Shown here: positions 48,505 to 52,949 of the stretch, piece after piece
Layout: each line of letters begins with the position of its first letter
Numbering within the stretch: the first letter of the stretch is position 1
Source of the DNA: Chromera velia
Lineage: Eukaryota; Sar; Chromeraceae
Assembly: GCA_018398765.1 (NCBI GenBank)
Contig: JAHBMJ010000182.1
Span: 2,036-54,984, forward strand
Reading direction: 5' to 3'
DNA length: 52,949 nt
The notes under the pieces: model-generated
Told to the model about the DNA's origin: nothing
Seen by the model: the letters and a program-made list of their open reading frames with translations, nothing else
Databases searched by the model: none
Position numbers and translations under genes: made by a program

Positions 48505-49228
48505 TAAGAGGGAGCGATATGAGCAGAAGCCGTTTGGGCCTGCAGATAAAGCTAGATAAGCAAGTGTGTGAACAGAAGCCGTTTGGGCATGTGGATGAAT
48601 GTTTAGGCATGTGGGTGTACAAGCATGGAAAGAAAGTGTGTGCAGTAACAGAATCCGCTTAGGCCTGCAGGTGGATGAATCAAGAGAGACAGAGAGAGCG
48701 AACGTGTTTATGAGTATGTATAAGTTTGTGAACAGAAACTGTTTGGGCGTGTGGGTAAGACAAGGAGAACGGGTATGTGAACAGAAGCGACTTGGGCCCA
48801 TAGATGAATGAAGAGAGATCAATTATGTATCATTGAAGAAAAGCTACTTGGGCCACTGGTTAGGCCTGTGGATGAGTGGGGAGAGATCAACTGTGTGAAC
48901 AGAAATATACAGAAGCCGCTTGGGCCTGTGGATGGGTGAAGAGAGACAGGGAGAACAAGTGTGTGAACAGAAGCCATTTGGGCATGTGGGTGAATGAAAA
49001 GAGAAAAGGAGATACAAGAAGAGCGAGTGTGTGAACAGAAGCCGTTTGGGCGTGTGGGTGAATGAAGGGAGAAAATTTTAAGGAGATACAAGGAGAGCGA
49101 GTGTATGAACAGAAGCTACTTGAGCATGCGGGCGAAGAAAGAAAGACAAGAAGAATAAGTATGTGAACAGAAGCTAAGAACAGGAGCCGTTTGGGCCCGT
49201 GAATGAATGAAAAGAGATTAATTATTGT
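48505..49228. repeat. Degenerate minisatellite, about 10-11 units of 50-75 bp
   Basis: Each unit has a core like GTGTGAACAGAAGCCGTTTG, then GGC, a TGTGG word, GATGAATGAAGAGAG and a purine-rich tail. Cores are visible near 48520, 48566, 48650, 48730, 48778, 48845, 48910, 48965, 49032, 49105 and 49180. Units differ by substitutions and small gaps, so this is an old array. Long open frames through it on the minus strand reflect the repeat and not a gene I can recognise. Confidence 0.8.
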
Positions 49229-49599
49229 GTGTTATTGAATTAGTGTTACCTTAGAAATGGAGTTACTTCAGACAGCTGTAACGTATGTCCTAACCGTCTC
49301 CGCACTGTGCTAGTAGGCGGCAGCACTGTGTTCAGTGGAAGAGCAGTCCTTCTACTCGAAATCTCACATGCCTGTATCTCAGTACGCATGTATAGATAGA
49401 CGGATGCATGCCAATTCGATGCCAAATACACGTACGGCACGAAAAATCAATACATCTCGGCATGGCTCAAACACCACCCCGTGAACGATCGGTCGCGCGC
49501 ACAATTTAAAATCGTCCTGGCACAGGCCGCAGTACCAATGCGCACACTCTCAATCCTGACATGCTAGACGAGCAATCGCAATTCCAACATACAACATCA
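49229..49599. other. Spacer between minisatellite and retroelement tail
   Basis: No gene seen. It may hold the last part of the element's 3' untranslated region; no target-site duplication could be identified by eye. Confidence 0.35.
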
Positions 49600-49648
49600 C
49601 GCGCGACCCCCCCCTTTGGTCTCGCCACTGTCTTTTTTCTATCGCTTC
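49600..49648 (-). other. Conserved 3' tail block of the retroelement, copy 2
   Basis: Reverse complement partner of the block at 47671-47720: GAAGCGATAG, AAAAGACAG, then a G-run and TCGCGC. It lies about 90 bases past the apparent end of the reverse transcriptase reading frame (TGA at 49741-49739). Confidence 0.7.
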
Positions 49649-49880
49649 TGGCTCTGTGTGCTACGTAAAAGAGACGTTCGATCAAAGATCAATAGGATAA
49701 AAAGAATCGAACTAAAGAAGATACACATGTAAACATATTCAATACATCGTTGGCCTAAAGCGCTCCAGAAACGCAATCTCATTCAACCATCCTTCAATCA
49801 GATCCGTGCTGGCCGTACGGACCAAAACACGCAAATATTGTTCCTTGAAAACATTAAAAGGCCATCACAAGGACAGCAAT

Positions 49881-50903
<1,023 letters not shown>

Positions 50904-50972
50904 ATCACAATGTGGTGCAAAAAATTTTAAGAGTCCGTCAAGAACCTTGCAGAAAAAAGAAAAGACCCCCTT

Positions 50973-51392
50973 CTAATAGTGCTTTACATATGAAACCAAC
51001 TGCCTGAATTTCAATGCATCCCACCCACCCACAACCAAACCATCGACCCCCCAAAACTTCCTCTTTGACCATAAAATCCCCGTCCCAAACTCGTGTCGTG
51101 TTCTGCTAGGAATCGCAAACTGAGCCATGAATGTCTTCATTGGGGCAGACCACAAAGATGGATCAAACAACAGAGACTCATGATCAGCGATTTGTGTTGG
51201 AGTAAGTCGAACATATACGGCATCCACAAGGAAGGCCCTACGCACACATGCAATATACATCCGACGGTATAGGAAGGCTAAGTCGCCCTTAGCTCTATCT
51301 ACGGGTGTAATGACAAGCGCAGCCTTCATCGCCTTCACAACCACAGACCCCTTCTCAGGCAACTTGGGGCCTAAACGATACACCTCTAACAT
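50973..51392 (-). pseudogene. Reverse transcriptase, N-terminal (fingers) part of the retroelement
   Basis: 139 residues between two in-frame stops, in the same frame as the endonuclease upstream and the catalytic part downstream. It contains ALVITPVDRAKGDLAFLYRR, which resembles the conserved 'V-I-x-P-V-D-K-A' block before motif A in Penelope-like reverse transcriptases. The ATG at 51392 is simply the first ATG after the TGA at 51422-51420 and may not be a real start. It is best regarded as the middle of one long polyprotein. Confidence 0.65.
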
Positions 51393-51530
51393 GGAAAGCC
51401 AACGACATTGTAAATCTGCTCATGCAGCAGCAGATACAGACACACGTCCCCTACATCCTTGACCCACAAGACCTCCCCTGAGTGCATTCACGTACGATAA
51501 AAAAGACAACAAACCCTTCCTCACCCCTTT

Positions 51531-52949
51531 CTACCCCCCAGACCCGGGCCACAGCTTAGAAGTAGCGGAGAAATTCGAGGGAAGAGAGAGAGCAGACCGG
51601 AGACGAGGAGAAAGAGAGAGCAGAGAGCAGACATGTCCATCAAGGCAGTCCAAACCATACATAATCCCGAGGGATCGACATGGGCACGCAGAACCATCGG
51701 TACACGTCGCATCTATAGATTCCTCAGTCACTCCCCCCCCATTTACGTCATCACCCTCCCCCCCACAAACAGAGTAGAAATTGTCAAGCGCCTGCTGTAG
51801 ATTACACAAACGGGCTGGCAAAACCACCACTCCCAAAGATCCTCCCATACTGGCCTCCCTCCACCACTCCCTCATTACTGACCGATAAAACCGAGAAAAA
51901 GGAGGGAAGTCCGCCAGAGGCAAACGGAACGTTTTACTTCTCGTGTCCTTAATCTTCTTGATAGACCACTCTTTCAATTCGCACAACCTGTTCACATTAG
52001 CATTAAAAACCGCCCTCCCCGCCCCTAATACCCCGCGAACAGGAAACAGGCTACAGATAGACAACAGATCATTCTCACAAACAGACAAAGCCCTCAGCTG
52101 ATTGTCACTCATTCTCTTCTTACTGAGAAGCGACAACAGAAGCGAGCGGAAAACAAAGATTGCTGTGTTCGTAGGGCCGGAGATTGTACCTCTCCCCCCC
52201 CCATTCCCGGTAGGTAGACTCCCCCCCCCACCCCCAAACCCCCCCACAGCAGACAAACAAGCAGCACGGGAGAACGCAGTCCCTCCTCGGCTCACCATCG
52301 CCACCGTAATCCTCCTCCTAACCGCAAGGAATTCCGACAGCTTGTCCGAGCAGATCGAAACACCTCTACGTCCGGAAGCCAACCTTTCCGACCTCCTCAA
52401 AGCCCCATCCCCCCCAACCCCCCCTGTCACCTCTCTGTCCATGCAGTCAGATTTGAACCTCCAGCCAAAGTCGCCTTTCACTCTCCTTCTCACTCCCACC
52501 GTATTCCACTTCGGCATGTACGATCGAATGCAGGCCATCTCCGCATCTCGCAATTCCATCTGGGACCCTGCAACAACGACCAGTGGCGTAACCACAAACA
52601 ATCCATGCCTCCCGTTATTTGCAGAGAGAGTTGAGTAGAATCGATGTGCATACCCCCTTCCTGACGCGTTCCTTTTTCCACTAACCCTACCCCCCACCCC
52701 CCTTCCTGCCGCATAAAGATGCTGAATGAACCTATCCATCACAAAGCCCACCGTACTCCCCAAATAAAACCCACGTACCCATGGAGACCAAACCATATAG
52801 ATGACTTTCCTTGCCGTGAAGTCTGCATGATCCCAGTGCTGCCTGCAGCCCCTCTTGACGCCCCTCAAAAAGACAGAAAACTTTGAATCCGACAGATCAA
52901 GAAAAAGATCCGCTGTCATGCAATGCAAAAGCAAGAGCCGACGCAACAC
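51531..52949 (-). pseudogene. GIY-YIG endonuclease region of the retroelement (5' part, cut by window edge)
   Basis: This would be the nuclease that nicks target DNA for retrotransposition. Counting residues from the window edge, the GIY-YIG signature is visible as IYM (50-52), YLG (62-64), Arg and His in DRFIQH (R73, H77), a Glu near E132/E137 and WN (148-149), which together form the family's catalytic set. Downstream are a Gly-rich stretch and a basic region. Near the end (51690-51625) is a Cys/His cluster, CPCRS, then DCLDGHVC, that could bind zinc. The frame stops at TAG 51533-51531 but stays open beyond it in the same phase. No start codon can be assigned because the frame enters from outside the window. 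Confidence 0.72.

Noticed and set aside
52102-52638. A 178-residue plus-strand frame
   Set aside because: It is the antisense shadow of the endonuclease region and is Pro/Ser-rich because of the G-rich coding strand.

Overview
The window is nuclear DNA of a eukaryote. Protein-coding genes are split by many GT-AG introns that are rich in microsatellites. Exons are GC-rich, while intergenic DNA is AT-rich and carries retroelement remains. Plant-like aromatic amino acid enzymes, an eIF4A3-type helicase and dense short-repeat introns suggest a photosynthetic alveolate such as a chromerid (Chromera-like). That assignment is an inference from gene style; the sequence alone does not prove it.

Layout: (1) 1-1842, no gene recognised. 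(2) 1843 to about 12458, minus strand: a chromatin protein of at least 2,867 residues with AT-hooks and a PHD/zinc-knuckle/extended-PHD module. (3) 13633-16328, plus strand, divergent from it: an eIF4A3 DEAD-box helicase in five exons. (4) 18028-22635, minus strand: a nine-exon UCH37/UCHL5 deubiquitinase. (5) 23412-34529, plus strand, divergent from UCHL5: a 21-exon gene whose exons join in phase into one 1,163-residue protein. It fuses a prephenate/arogenate dehydratase with an ACT domain, an arogenate dehydrogenase and a prephenate-type aminotransferase. (6) 34530-37158: AT-rich repeats, a 147-bp tandem duplication and an inverted-repeat element. (7) 37159-45969, minus strand: a 25-exon secreted protein with a ricin-B-like N-terminus, an Asn/Ser/Thr-rich repeat array and cadherin/Ig-like domains. 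(8) 46.2-52.9 kb: a 5'-truncated reverse transcriptase copy (plus strand), a minisatellite, and a longer Penelope-like element (minus strand) with a GIY-YIG endonuclease upstream of the reverse transcriptase.

The most striking item is gene 5. Its three parts cover every step from prephenate to both phenylalanine and tyrosine via arogenate, on one polypeptide and without a chorismate mutase. Exon joins in the main genes were set by hand from splice motifs, reading phase and remembered family features. They are not backed by transcripts.
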